A stretch of 64,000 nt of DNA from Hysterium pulicare CBS 123377 (GCA_000467715.1 AJFK01000854.1:18983-82982), one strand, 5' to 3'; counted from the first letter of the stretch, positions 34,469-45,571 are shown. Program-made: numbers and translations. Notes: generated by a model not told the origin, from the sequence alone.

Positions 34469-35555
34469 GGTGTGAAGAGGTGGTTGACTGGCCGAATAGG
34501 TAGAGTGTTCAGTGCATGAGTGTGTTGGGTGTATTTTGATGGCTTTTTAGGGGAGGACTACGTGAATATCGACTTCTGGTGACAATTTGGCGTGGTATTG
34601 GTGATTTTATATGGTGACTGCTTTGCTCACTCAGTCAGGAGCAAGCCTAGTAACAACGATCTCAACAGCCGTTCACCCTATTCCATATCAGCAATCTCTC
34701 AAGCTGTCGGTTCTTCTGGCTCTGGCAATGAGTACATTCGGGAATGCATCAATGATGGGAAAGTCATTTACCTCTTCCCACTAAACTTAAATGTGATCCG
34801 CAGAATGCATTGACTGTACTTTGAGAAGTCGAGCTGGGGTTCCAGCCGTCATAAATGATAAATCGAGTTACTTGCTGCGATGTGTGGGCGGACGGCAGTT
34901 GGGTCACGATCCACAAGGTTCAGATTGGAAAGCTTGGATAAGGAAATAGATTCGTTATTCGTTAAGTTACATAAAGAGTGGAGAGGAGCATTCCCTTGGC
35001 TGAGCCTGGATGAAACGTAGGAATGTTAAACACTCGAATGTCAATCCGTTCAATTTGGAGAAGAAAAGAAAATCCAAAAATGTTAAAAAGAAATACAGCA
35101 AAAACGTTGGTATGAAGGAGACGGGGTGATGGAGAGGGGAGACATAAGAAAATAAGAACCGGGGCAACGGGGGATTGGGGCATTGAGGGATAGTGAATGA
35201 AGGAAATGGGAATTGGGAGGCAAAGTGCACTTCTTGGGACAGGGCTAGAGGGGAGTGTTTGCAACAAAGATAAGTTGATAAGGGAAAATTTCGATATAGT
35301 AAAGGTAAAGAAAAACACTTGATCGGAGAGTGCGCTCTGCTGTGGTATTCGGTGATCATTCCGCGATAGAGCTTGTTGAAAGCTATGGAACGTACGGCTA
35401 GGATGTTGAAACCATTCCTGCGAAGGAGATACGTGGAGCTTGTTGAAAGCTACTGAAGTACCAATTCTAGTATTTGTTTTTGGGCCGGTTCGTCATCTCT
35501 TTTTCTAGAATGCTGATCAGCTTCATAACAAATTGTAGTCGGAAAATAAGACCTA
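34469..35555. other. Intergenic, with a 17-base direct repeat
   Basis: The stretch 35000-35330 is strongly biased to purines on the plus strand. That gives open minus-strand frames full of Ser, Pro and Phe that I regard as composition artefacts. A 17-base direct repeat lies at 35369 and 35436. No gene is supported. Confidence 0.5.
35369..35452. repeat. 17-base direct repeat, 67 bases apart
   Basis: GAGCTTGTTGAAAGCTA occurs exactly at 35369-35385 and 35436-35452, just downstream of the stop codon of the zinc-finger gene. It may be a local duplication trace; no function is evident. Confidence 0.6.
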
Positions 35556-37216
35556 CTAGTAATATCTCTGGAAACTACTATTCACCGTCGGCATAATGTC
35601 GTCAAAGACAGGATGAGTGCCAAACTTAGGCCAGAGCCGGAGAATTGCTCTTCGGTAAGGATGAATCGTAATTACATCGCTCAGGAGATCAAGATGATGG
35701 CGGTCTTGTGCATAAGTCTCTGCAGGGCACTCCCATCCACAACTCGGGCAAGAGATCGCAGAAGCCTCGGGACGTCTTCTAAAAATCTTCCAACTCTTCC
35801 AGGGAGTAGAGGTTTGATATGGGGGTACGCCGCATTGGTTAAGTAAATCTCGTAATGCCACATAGTGGCTCGGATCAGAAACTAAGTGGGAAAGTGTAAA
35901 GTGGTTTTCGAAGTCGAGATATCCCCGACAAAGGTGGGAACACATGGGACATTTGAGGAGTGCAGTTTCAGGTTCGTAGCCCATTTGCTCAATAGTCTCT
36001 TTCTCCGCCCGATGTTCATCGATGGTATGGTCTTGAAGGTGCTTTTGGATTTTATCAATGTGGAACCATTTACGGCAATTTTCAAGCAGACATTGGCGAT
36101 TAAAGTGGGGAACTCCTTGAAGCACACTAAGCGGTGACTTCGAATGCTGGTAATGATTCCGGCAATGGAGCCTCAGCAAGTCTAGAGGCATGGGTCCAGC
36201 CTGGCAATTGGGTTCGGGACAGAAAGTGTTATCATCAATTGAGTGTGTTTTGAGATGACCAAGAAGTTTGTCACCCCGCGTAAAGGGTCGAGAGTTTCTC
36301 TTTTCGCAATCGATCACGGGACAGGAATACAGGATCTTCTTTTCATGTTTGTTCATGTGTCTGGCAAGTTCATACTTGCGTTTAAACGTGCTACGAGAGC
36401 GGCAGCCTGGGTATTCGCATCGCAGCCCAATAGAGTCGGCAACATCTCTGGATGGTATTAGCGGATACTGTAAACTTGGTAGTGCACCGCTGAATGGCTT
36501 ACCTCTTTTTAGTCGCCGGTTTGGAACGATCTTCAACAACGACAGCTCCACTCTCAAATCGGAACCCATTGCCTTGACCATGCTCAAGGTTTCTGGTGAG
36601 CATGACAAATCCATTGGATGGAGCATTTAAACTAGAAATGCCCGGGAGAAAATCAGCCTGGGTTTCCAATGAACCTTCTGTCGGTTCCGAATAACCAGTA
36701 ATATCTGTCCCGTATTCTGCTATGGATGAACCTTCCACAGAGCCAGCTGTCATATTATATGTACGAGCAGGGCTGCCGGAAGTGGATTCATAGACGGAGA
36801 AAAACGGCGTCCCGTAGTTCGTCTGAAACGTCTGACCCTCTGTCCAGTCATCGAAGGGGACTGGCTGGGTCTCATGCCAACCAGCGGTAGGAGCATTAAT
36901 ACCACGCACGTCGTAATAAGGATCTTCATTTAGAGAAAAAGAATTTGTTGTAGCATATTCTTGAGTTAAACTATTTTTGGTCTGATATGATTGGAAGTCG
37001 ACTGGATAAGAGGCATTCTGAACCAGGCTAGGATCAGAACCTTGAACCTTTTCGTGAGAAGCACCACTTTGCCCTTTGTCAGCCCCTGTCTTTTTTTTAC
37101 ACTTACCCAGATCCAGCAACTTCGTCGACCTGGATGCTGCCCTCGAACACCTGCTCCTGCATCCACTGAGCACAGACGTCGTCGAAATCCGAAGGAAAGT
37201 CGAAACCTTCGTCCAT
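35556..37216 (-). CDS. C2H2 zinc-finger protein
   Basis: A 521-residue probable DNA-binding regulator. Three exons on the minus strand: 37216-37107, 37066-36503 and 36447-35556. The first intron would be only about 40 bases; the second is 55. The N-terminal 225 residues are disordered, acidic and rich in Ser, Thr and Gly, like an activation region. Classical fingers start near residue 232: RCEYPGCRSRSTFKRKYELARHMNKH, then SCPVIDC...HLKTH, FCPEPNC...HCRNH, QCLLENC...HLQDH, and a more divergent KCPMCSHLC...HFTLSH. The linkers are irregular, as in fungal-specific finger arrays rather than animal tandem arrays. A last Cys pair (SCPSCGWEC) follows. The start MDEGFDFPSDFDDV is chosen because the upstream frame is Pro/Ser-rich and poorly conserved in look. 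Target genes are unknown. Confidence 0.8.
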
Positions 37217-37907
37217 GATTGGTCTCGGAGAGTGAGGCGTACGCAAGGTTGCGTGGCAGGGCGAAAAGCGGTCAGATGTCGAGAAGGCTGAGAAAGCCAA
37301 GAAATACGAGAAGGGAGCGCTCTGATTGGGTGAAGAGAGGGAGAGAGAGGTGAAATCGGGTCGGGGGAGGGCGATAGATTTAACATTCGTCTGGATGGTC
37401 GTTGCTGCCTCGACAGGGGTGTGGAGAAGGGCGAACAGGGGATGTGGTCGCCCTTGGCTGAGTCTGGGGCGCAATTGTGATGGGAAGGCTGCAGGTAGAC
37501 GTGATGTGATTTTCTGGCAGCTCGAAGATGCGAAAGCCTGCTAGGTAGAGTCCTGTGCATTGCGCTGCGTAAAAGAGGCGTAATCTTGAAGTCAGGGTAA
37601 CTGTGTTGGTCTATGGTCAAAGTATTTGTTTTTGAGTAATTGCGTGAAAGTCTTTATTTTTTGTAGGTGAACTCGTTTCAGTCAATCTACCCCGAAAGAA
37701 AATCTTAACAAGATGTATGGCCTTAGCATACATGACGGTGGATGAACCAAGCATTCGTAGGTGCCGAAGGAAATAATAGCAGTCGGACTATAATAAAGAA
37801 GAGATGAAATCTTTGCTCAGTAAGAACCTTTGAAAAGCAGACAAAAAGCCCATAGCGCACATACCTTCCTACCAAAGCGATGAAGTCGTGTGACTATACC
37901 CCGTCTC
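37217..37907. other. Intergenic, promoter of the zinc-finger gene
   Basis: Sequence up to about 37620 lies upstream of the zinc-finger ATG. The minus-strand frame stays open without an ATG-led motif. The rest is 3' flank of the HET remnant. I see nothing else. Confidence 0.5.
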
Positions 37908-38886
37908 CTAAAAATCATATGTTAAACCTAATGCCCAATTAAAGAAGCCTGTAGGCCGTTTCAGCAGACCGGCCGAATGTATCATACAATCTTGAAAGTC
38001 TGCCGTCTCTGCTTTCGAATTCAACGCTTCCCTTAACGCCTCGCCGTGCATGATTCCGTCCACGTAGCACTCTCCGACAAGTCGGAAACTCTCTCCTTTA
38101 GAAGTTCGCAATACCAAAGGATGGCTTGAGCCATCTATAATTGCCACTAGGTCTCCACGTTGAAGATTGCGAGGTCCTAGGCCAAGAAATCCTTTGTTGG
38201 TGACAAACATCCCCTTCCAGGCTCTGTATTTCTTGAGCACGTATGACTCACAGAGCCGAGCCTTCAGTCGCAGAACATCACATTTCGAGGTCTCAGGATG
38301 TTGGTCGAGTGCCGTGAAACCAACATGATCGTTAGTTAATGGCCATCCTTCGGCTTCGAGAAGTATCCGGTAAAGACGTGATGTGTCGAGTTTCTCGTTC
38401 AAGCTCGATGCTTTGCCCGACGATCTCAGGAAATCTCGTATTGTTCGATGTATCGATTCTAGATGGCTTGTAAGCGGTAAGCAGTCGGAGTCGATTTCGT
38501 CGGACGAGCTGCACTTAACGTAGAGCACACGGTCAGCGTTGGAAGAATACGTGATCCAGAGATGTGATGTGCCTCTAAATAAGGGCAAGGACGAGCGAGC
38601 TCGTCTCTTTGAGACATTCCATGACCAGTTTGGAATCCAAGAAGGTGGCTCCAAAGTAGGAGATACAGAATCACAACAAGCAAGAACCTCAGCGTTGCCC
38701 AGTTTGAGTAAAGCGGTCTCAAGACGAAGCGGGGCTCGATTGACCGTCCTGCCGTATCGCTGTGTCGGGATAAATTCCGAGCTTCTGGAAGCTGTTCGGC
38801 GCCAGTCCGAGAAGGGCGAAGATCCGGTCCCGTGGATTGTTAGTTTTGTGCTGCCGAGTGCTCTGGATTAGATCTAATAAAGTGAT
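37908..38886 (-). pseudogene. HET-domain gene remnant, 3' half with a frameshift
   Basis: The minus strand encodes the C-terminal half of a heterokaryon incompatibility (HET) family protein. Between about 38886 and 38765 one frame reads LLDLIQSTRQHK and then PRDRIFALLGLAPNSF, the conserved block that follows the HET domain. It then hits a stop, while the continuation (YGRTVN, TALLKLGNAEVLACC, PSWIPNWSW) lies in another frame. So a one-base shift sits near 38752-38768. The last 240 codons are open and end with the usual tail (FLGLGPRNLQRGDLVAIIDG, FRLVGECYVDGIMHGEAL). The N-terminal HET domain itself is absent: a stop precedes 38886, where a CATAG acceptor may have stood, and the next gene begins 120 bases upstream. 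HET proteins trigger cell death on fusion of unlike strains; this copy should be dead unless the shift is a sequencing error. Confidence 0.75.
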
Positions 38887-39007
38887 CTATGAATTTGTCC
38901 ATGTATAGGATAGGGTAAAATAGGCTGGCTAATTATCGAATGAAACTGTTTGCAGGGTACAGTATTGTTGGCCGTAACAAAGCCCGATTCCGACAAGCCA
39001 GCTCGAG

Positions 39008-40563
39008 CTATGATGCAAATCGATCGTGGTGATTTGGATGTACAAAATAAGATGGCTTAGATGTCGTCCACGGCTGATCACCAGGGACGTAGATCCCATC
39101 GGGGAATGGTAGATTACTTGCGGACTCGTCATACTTCTTGTCTTGAACGTTTGAATCACAGATTCGGTTGATGTACACGAGACCAGATGGCGATACAAAG
39201 AAACCAACCACATTCCAAGAATAAGGGGGTATCTTGAACCGTTCAGCGTATAGAGAGTTTTCTTTGATGCTGCTTGTTCTATCTGGGATCGTACAACGGC
39301 TTTTATATTCGTCAAGGCATTTGGTTATCGTAGGTGTTTTAAGGGCATTATTTTTGGTTGTGGCTTCTGGAGTGGGTAGCTCAACTTTGGGACTTCGCTT
39401 GCGTTGTTTGGAGATGTAGACTCTAGAAGAGCTTGGACAAGCATCTAGAATAGAGCCTGATCCAGGATCAAATTCCTTACTAGCGTTTGAGGGGTGAACA
39501 CGGAGCGTTGGGGACTTGGTTGGATTGGAAGAAGGGGGTGGCTGATGCTGATATCCTCTCGCCATAGTCGGGGGTCGCCGCTTTGTTGTATCGTGTTTGG
39601 ATCGTGAAGTTCCGTGCTCAATGTCTACGGTCTCAAAAAGCAAGGCTTCAGCTGTTGTATCGTCTGAAGATGTTTCAGATGGTGTAAACGCGATTTCTTC
39701 ATCTTCATCCTCAGAGTCGTCGGACGCAGTGACAACTGTTGCCTGGTAGGGGCTCTCTCTGCGCACAGTGGTTGTTTCGGAAAGAGAGCGATGGCGTTTC
39801 GAAGCGAAAGGTTGATTAGATGTGTTCATGATGGTAGCTCCATCAGGTTGACTCGCGAAAAGCCTCTCTTTTCGAGTGTGCTTTAACCATTCAAAGATGG
39901 CAATCTCAACCAGTTCGCCGCCACCTCCAGTGCTGGAAGTATCTTCAAGTTCCTTCCTCAATGACTCCAAAGTTGCAATAAAGGACAGAAGTATTGGGTT
40001 TCCTTGCTCCCGTAGTATGGTAAGCTTCATATCCAAAGTCGTTGTCATTTGGGTAAGAAATTCATTGAAAGCGTCGGTATGGCTAGAAAGCTTAGATCCG
40101 AAGGCATGAATACCGGTCGAGTCAAACGACAAATCATCTCGTGGCTGTGGCTGATAACTTTGTGAAGAACCATGTCTAGTAAGTTCGTCCTCTAGGACTT
40201 TGAGATCGGCGTCACAATTCTTCACCAGCTTCGCGAGGACATCCTTCCTCTTCTGGTTTATAAGGTAAACTTGGTCTGGTTCTTTCTCATCTTCTTCTCG
40301 GAGTTCAAGTAGTGTTGCATGGAGATTATTGACTGAAAATGAATCAGCTTCAAAGAGTCTTACTCGGAGAAGTATATTGGCTTACTTTCTCCCCTAAGAT
40401 TTCGAAACTCGGGATCAGGACTTTTACCTGAGCTGCGTTAGCTCAGTCTACTTCTTAACATGAGGTTACAAAGCAAAGACACTCACAAAAATTTGTACAG
40501 TCTCCATGCAAAAGCTTCAAGAGAAGCAAGGTCTGAGTTAGGGATTTGGGGGCCAATCGCCAT
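39008..40563 (-). CDS. Protein with fungal STAND-type N-terminal helical domain, unknown function
   Basis: A 482-residue protein. Three exons on the minus strand: 40563-40487, 40432-40386 and 40332-39008. Residues 1-110 (DLASLEAFAWRLYKF, then PEFRNLRGEINNLHATLLEL, and KLVKNCDADLKVLEDEL) match the pattern of the helical domain found at the N-terminus of many fungal STAND, ankyrin and HET-related proteins. There is no NACHT, NB-ARC or repeat region behind it. Instead a long acidic and Ser/Thr-rich disordered stretch (about 150-370) leads to a small C-terminal part (YSWNVVGFFVSPSGLVYINRIC, FPDGIYVPGDQPW). It could act as an adaptor, but that is inference. It stands 120 bases upstream of the HET remnant on the same strand. 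The first two exons are short, so the start is less sure than the body. Confidence 0.66.
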
Positions 40564-41669
40564 CGCAGGCGATTCAAACGAACGTACTGAACAAAGTTAG
40601 AGTATCTGCATGGCAAAACATCCTACTTTATAAGCTTGCAATAGGTTGAAAGCAAACCCGAGAACCGTAGTTCTGTACTGTGGAAGTGGTAAGAAAGCAC
40701 GAGAAGTTTCAAGAAGGCTGGATATCTTTCCAGCTGACGTGTGGTATGGCGTTCCCTGTTGCCCTGCACCGCCATGACCACCGACGCCAAACCACTCAAC
40801 CTCGCTCATATGCATATAAACGTTTGAGAAGCTGATGTCTGCAAGAAAGGGGGTGGAGGCGCGAAGAAGCTTCCAGCAGAGGGTTGTTTCTGAACCTTCC
40901 GAAGACAGCAATCGCACCAGGATCCTCAGGCTGAATCCAAAGCAAACGCGACCTTGCGAGCCGCCCGGGCGTAAGTAATGAGGAAGCGTGATGACGAAGA
41001 ACATTCACAGTGAAGAGTGGTAGTAGGAAATGCGGCACCGAGTAGCTGAGAACGCGTAATATCATAGGTAATGCCGAGTTGAGGCTTTCGAATCTGCATT
41101 CATTTATTAACTGGCCAAGCCTGGAACATCTCTCAGACTCAGCCTTGCCTATCACCAGAGCAGTCCCACAACCCATTAAACCCCCCTGTCGTTCGTCAGC
41201 CAGAATCTGAGGCTTTACGACTAAACCTGCTATCTTTTTCAGCTTCCGTCGCTCCCCCTTTCAGACTTGAGGCTCCGCAATATGACTCGGACCGTCCGCC
41301 AAACTGAAATATGCTCCGAAAACAAATTGGAAATCATGTGCACGAAGAAACCAAGACCATGGGCCCAAAGCCCCGCATGTATGCATAAACTGTACATGAA
41401 ATCAAAACCAAAGATGCCTCCCGCTAAATCGCTTCGTCAAAGGACCGGAAGATTGAACATTTCAATGATGTACTGTACAGCCGTCGAAGGAAGGTAGTAT
41501 GCTCGAGGAGGAAAGGAGTGACGCAGCGCGATTAATGCCGTGATATAAGGAGTGTCATGTACAAGGTCTAGAGTCGTAAAGTCGTCATTTAGTTGCCGTG
41601 GATGCGAGGATCCTCGAACCGAAAAAGTTCCTCATCCCAGATGTATTCACATCAACAAATTCTTCGGAA
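40564..41669. other. Intergenic
   Basis: Overlapping minus-strand frames at 40597-41176 have no family features, and one begins at a non-ATG codon. The part near 41260-41500 has a 76-codon frame with no motif. I see no supported gene. Confidence 0.5.
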
Positions 41670-42692
41670 TTATATGAACCAGGCGACGCCTACAGCACCG
41701 CCAACCACCGCCGCTGCTTCAACGCCCCAGCGTCGGCTAAGAACGCCTGCTGCACCAGTCTGGAGTCCAGGTTTCCCGCCCTTTGTGCTCGTCGCTTGTC
41801 CATTGCCTCCGCCGACAGTATTCGTGCCACTAGCTCCAACATATGCGTAGCTCGTCAAGGTCTGCGGCGTGCCGTCTGGCTTTGTAGTCGTGATGAGGAC
41901 GATTGAGGAAACGGCACCACCGTCAGGCGTGTATGTGGTCAGGAATGTACTTCCGTGAGCATCGGTCTCAGTAAGGACTTGGCCGGGAGTAGGAGCGAGC
42001 GAAGCGGGGGCTGTTGTGACGAAGGTAGATCCAGCAGAGTCAGTTGAAGTGACAACAATCCCAGGAGCCTGTGTGGTAGTGCCGGCAGAATCAGTCGTTG
42101 TCACTGGAACAGCGACGGTCACTGTTGGCTTGCTGAGGATGGCAGTGCTGAAAACAGAGGGCTTGCCCGCCGAATCGGTTGTGCTGACTCTGATAGAAAT
42201 TACAACGGGTAGAGGAGCAGAAGAAGAGGGTGCCGGAGGATTAGAGGTCTGCGGCGGTGCGCTGGATCCAGGAGCGGCGCTAGAAGGGGGAGCGGCACTG
42301 GAAGCTGGAGGTGCGCTGGAAGCTGGAACGCTGGAAGCTTCAGTGCTTTGTGGTGGAGGAGCTGCGGAGGATCCATTCGTAGCGGCGGGTGCCTGTCGCT
42401 TCAAGAGGTCGAGTCTTGCTGCTTCAAGGAGTTTAGTAGCTAGGGGAGGATCCTGGCAATGAACACTCTCAACGCCTTGACGATCACTCTCGAATACACC
42501 ATCTTGGAACTGGGGGTGGTGGTCGTGTAGGGCAGCATGCAGCGACTCTTCGGGCAATGCATTGAGTAAATCCTGGAAGGTGTGGTGGTCTACTTTTTCA
42601 TTTTCTGTTCCACTGGGCTCAGGCTGGTTCTTTGCCAGCACTGAGGTTACCAGAGGAAGCGTGAGGAGGAGTAGGCGGCGGAGAGAAGGCAT
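41670..42692 (-). CDS. Secreted, Ser/Thr/Pro-rich GPI-anchored cell wall protein
   Basis: A 340-residue intronless gene. Residues 1-20 (MPSLRRLLLLTLPLVTSVLA) are a signal peptide. A folded-looking segment follows, ending in LLKRQAPA, where the Lys-Arg pair is a likely Kex2 cleavage site near residue 98. Residues 105-165 are Ser, Ala and Pro rich and probably heavily O-mannosylated. A Thr/Val-rich part contains four variants of TDSAG (TTDSAGKP, TTDSAGTT, STDSAGST, ETDAHGST), a spaced repeat. The C-terminus is hydrophobic (VEAAAVVGGAVGVAWFI) after a small-residue stretch, as for a GPI attachment signal. The protein likely sits in the wall or plasma membrane; its role is unknown. Long frames on the opposite strand are shadows. 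Confidence 0.82.
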   Translation of the reverse strand: MPSLRRLLLLTLPLVTSVLAKNQPEPSGTENEKVDHHTFQDLLNALPEESLHAALHDHHPQFQDGVFESDRQGVESVHCQDPPLATKLLEAARLDLLKRQAPAATNGSSAAPPPQSTEASSVPASSAPPASSAAPPSSAAPGSSAPPQTSNPPAPSSSAPLPVVISIRVSTTDSAGKPSVFSTAILSKPTVTVAVPVTTTDSAGTTTQAPGIVVTSTDSAGSTFVTTAPASLAPTPGQVLTETDAHGSTFLTTYTPDGGAVSSIVLITTTKPDGTPQTLTSYAYVGASGTNTVGGGNGQATSTKGGKPGLQTGAAGVLSRRWGVEAAAVVGGAVGVAWFI

Positions 42693-45210
42693 GTCGCGAT
42701 GAGTAGTAGAGATGTTGTATTGGGAAACGGAGGTAAAGCTCAGCGAGGGGGGCTTTCCAGAAGCGAGTGCTACAAGGTCATAAATTCATTAGTATCGCGA
42801 ATCTCTACAGCAAGTGAATGACTTTTTGTTGTCAAGGGCTGAATAGCTGAGTGGTGAAATGTCAAATGATGAATTGCTTACACGAGAAATTTCAAAATGG
42901 TGGCTGGGACCAAGGGATCTCGGGAAGCTGCAGTGGTTTCCTCGGCTAGACGGCGAAGGTTGACGCCACGAATCGATTGCAACGAGAGAATGAATGGTGT
43001 GCGATCAATCAATTGAACAGTGTCCTCTCCTTCAACACGAAAACGAGAGTATAAATGCGGAAGACAGCAGCAGGTGGCGAGATGCGTGAGGGGAAACAAT
43101 AAAGAATAGTGAGCGAGAGAAAATACGACGATAGCGGGTGGAGGAAGCTTACGCTTTCTCGTTCATGCACCGTCACCACCTAGTATCGAGCAGGCATCAG
43201 ACAAGGCCGCCCACTATTGACCACGGTCTCAATATATGGTTTCTCGCGAGTCGCGACCTTCGGTCCGTCACTACAAGCCTTCCGACTGGCCGGAGAAGTC
43301 GCTTCTGCGCTGGCATTTACGAAACTTCGCCTCCAAATCCTGAACTGCCGGATTTTCGCGACTTGTTGTTGGTCAGGCCAAAGGAATTGTTGTAATACGG
43401 GGGATTTTGAAACATGACCACGGCCATCTTGTCTCTCTTCAGGCTCTAGCCTTGCGAATCCACCTGGCATCATGGGCTCGTGCCTTTAACCGGGCATTGG
43501 ACATGACGTTTAAGCGACAAGGGCTGTATCGAATTCGAGTTTCGCTTCCAAGGCCCTCCAACTTCTCTCGTGTTTTCTTTCACATGGTCTCAGTTCAAGA
43601 GTCTTCGCCGTGTCATCATCGCTAAGCACAAGCCAAGTCTCTTCTTCAACGACTCAGAAATCGAGAAGAAAATGTGTGGCATAGAGTTCGGATGCAGGGC
43701 CTTGGGACTGCGCAAGCGTATTCTGCGTTCTCCAATCGAAACCCAAATTCCCATGGCTCCGACGATCTCTAGAGAAGAAAACGGCGGATGGCGCTGATCG
43801 TGCATATCTATTCTTAGGATCAACGCTCAGTGGAGCGATCCAGAAGCTGCTTGGCATGCATTCTAGCTGCTTGTATCTCGATTACTTCGCCACTCTGCAG
43901 TAGAGCCACATGAACAGGTGACATACATTGAGATGGGGATATTCTGACCCATGCAGAGAGTGATGCTATGGTAGCACCACGATGGTTCGTTCAATAAATA
44001 TGAATTTCGCTACAATTTTATCAGGAGAGTATACAAAAATATGTATGTTTGAATACCAATGAAAGGGAGGCAGCGGCCTTTCGCCATATCCAATCAGAAT
44101 ATGACTTTCCATTCATCGATAAGAGCAAACCCAATGGCACAACTAGCACCAACTCAAACGGGTTGAGGGAAGGGGTGATTCGTTACATTCAAGATCAAAG
44201 TAACACCGTTGCATTATTCAATGAAATCAACCATGAATGAGAGCTTTAAATATAATAACCGCTTACGCGTGGTTGAGCTTTATCAAACTCTTCTTCGTTA
44301 CATTCATGAGGTTTCCATATGCTCAACCAAATAATTATAGAAGATAATGGTCAATTTGTCACGAAAAAGGTTAGGGCTTTTAAAAAGGCACTGCACATTG
44401 GTCGTTTTGGACCCTAATTTTGCTTGCACATAGCTTATTCAATTCCGATTATCTTCTGATCTACATATGCATGCTTGATGTGCAATGTGCCTGTCTACCA
44501 ACTTCCCACCGCTACCTTGCAAAGTCAGATCTACCATCATGTCAAGGTGAGATCATGGAATTTCAACCCGCTACATGGTGTCGTCTACATTAGTAGGTTC
44601 GAGACCATCCCATTAGCCTTGATTTCTTTCGCCTCCTATAATGTCAGGTAGCAATATAGAAAAGTATGGATGAGGCACAAAGCTACTATAGAGGATATCC
44701 AAAGCGCGCAGCATTGCTTGTAGGTGGATGTATCGGTGCACCGGTCACTACTTCTGCGTCAATTTTGGGAAGGTTGCAAATGGAGAATACGAATCTTGGT
44801 GACTTGATGGACAGATCAACATGTTTTATCTTTGTGTCCAGCATTGGAATGCAACAACGCTGGCAGCCTTATTTTGTACGTACGTAGATGATTTCTCGGG
44901 GGTACTATAGTATCTCGTACACTCAACACAGGTCTATCAAAACATCTTCAAGTCCGCAACACGGTGCGAATTTACCCATACGTTAGTCAGCGAGGGCCAT
45001 CCCGATCCTGTAGCATCTTTACCCACATACTTCAGATGATCGACTGTGACTCTAAGCTAACCGTCCTAACGAAACGTCAAATGAGTCTTAATTTATCGAT
45101 GAAGACGTAAAATCAAGTAGAAACGACATGTAAAGGAGCTGACTGAAGCCATGTATAATTCCTGATATGACTATCTCTACCGGATATTCTCGTCAATTGT
45201 TTGCCTCGAT
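42693..45210. other. Gene-poor stretch with a possible coding remnant at 43507-43797
   Basis: This 2.5 kb region is AT-rich from about 43980 to 44660 and holds no supported gene. On the plus strand 43507-43797 is open for 96 codons and reads like protein (FEFRFQGPPTSLVFSFTW, then FFNDSEIEKKMCGIEFGCRALG), ending at TGA. It lacks an ATG before 43570, and no upstream exon is obvious. It may be the last exon of a decayed gene. The 44666-44887 frame has no motif. Confidence 0.4.
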
Positions 45211-45571
45211 TTAGCAACCTGGCCTGCAAGGTACCGTTCCGACAGGATCACAACCACAGTTGTGCTCGTTGGAGCAGTAACTATCATAGCTATCATAGCC
45301 AATATTCCCTTCCATGCTGCAGCGATAGTTGCGCGGGGAACCCTTGCAATACGATGTTTTGCTGCCGTCGTAACATGAGTAGATGTAGGTGAATAGCGGT
45401 GCATCGATTGAGGGCTTCGTTGCTTCAACGGCAGCACTTGTTTCCGTGTGTACCACTGCAGCCCTAAGCGTAGAGCCTGCGGTGAGAAGCATTGCTGAAC
45501 AAGAAGAGAGCCAAACGTTATTCTGCTCCACAGGATCCGGACAGACCTTCAAATATGAGAAGTATTCTCAT
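45211..45571 (-). CDS. Small secreted cysteine-rich protein (candidate effector)
   Basis: A possible 102-residue protein of two exons: 45571-45547 and 45494-45211. The first exon gives MRILLIFE and the second continues AMLLTAGSTLRAA, together a short, imperfect signal peptide. An intron-free reading from the ATG at 45492 is also possible. The mature part has eight cysteines in the last 55 residues (spacings SCYDG, SYCKG, YRCSM, SYCSNEHNCGC, PCRPGC), a pattern suggesting four disulfides. There is a repeated YDSYDS stretch. No family was recognised. Such proteins in fungi are often secreted effectors or wall proteins. Confidence is limited by the short length and the weak signal peptide. Confidence 0.5.

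Noticed and set aside
34962-35359. Minus-strand Ser/Pro/Phe-rich frames resembling membrane segments
   Set aside because: They follow from a purine-biased plus strand, and the two frames overlap with similar odd composition.
42016-42462. Plus-strand Glu/Gly/Val-rich frame
   Set aside because: It is the antisense of the Ser/Ala/Pro-rich part of the GPI protein, where codon bias opens both strands.
44596-44606. tRNA B-box-like GGTTCGAGAC
   Set aside because: There is no A box or foldable cloverleaf at the right distance upstream.
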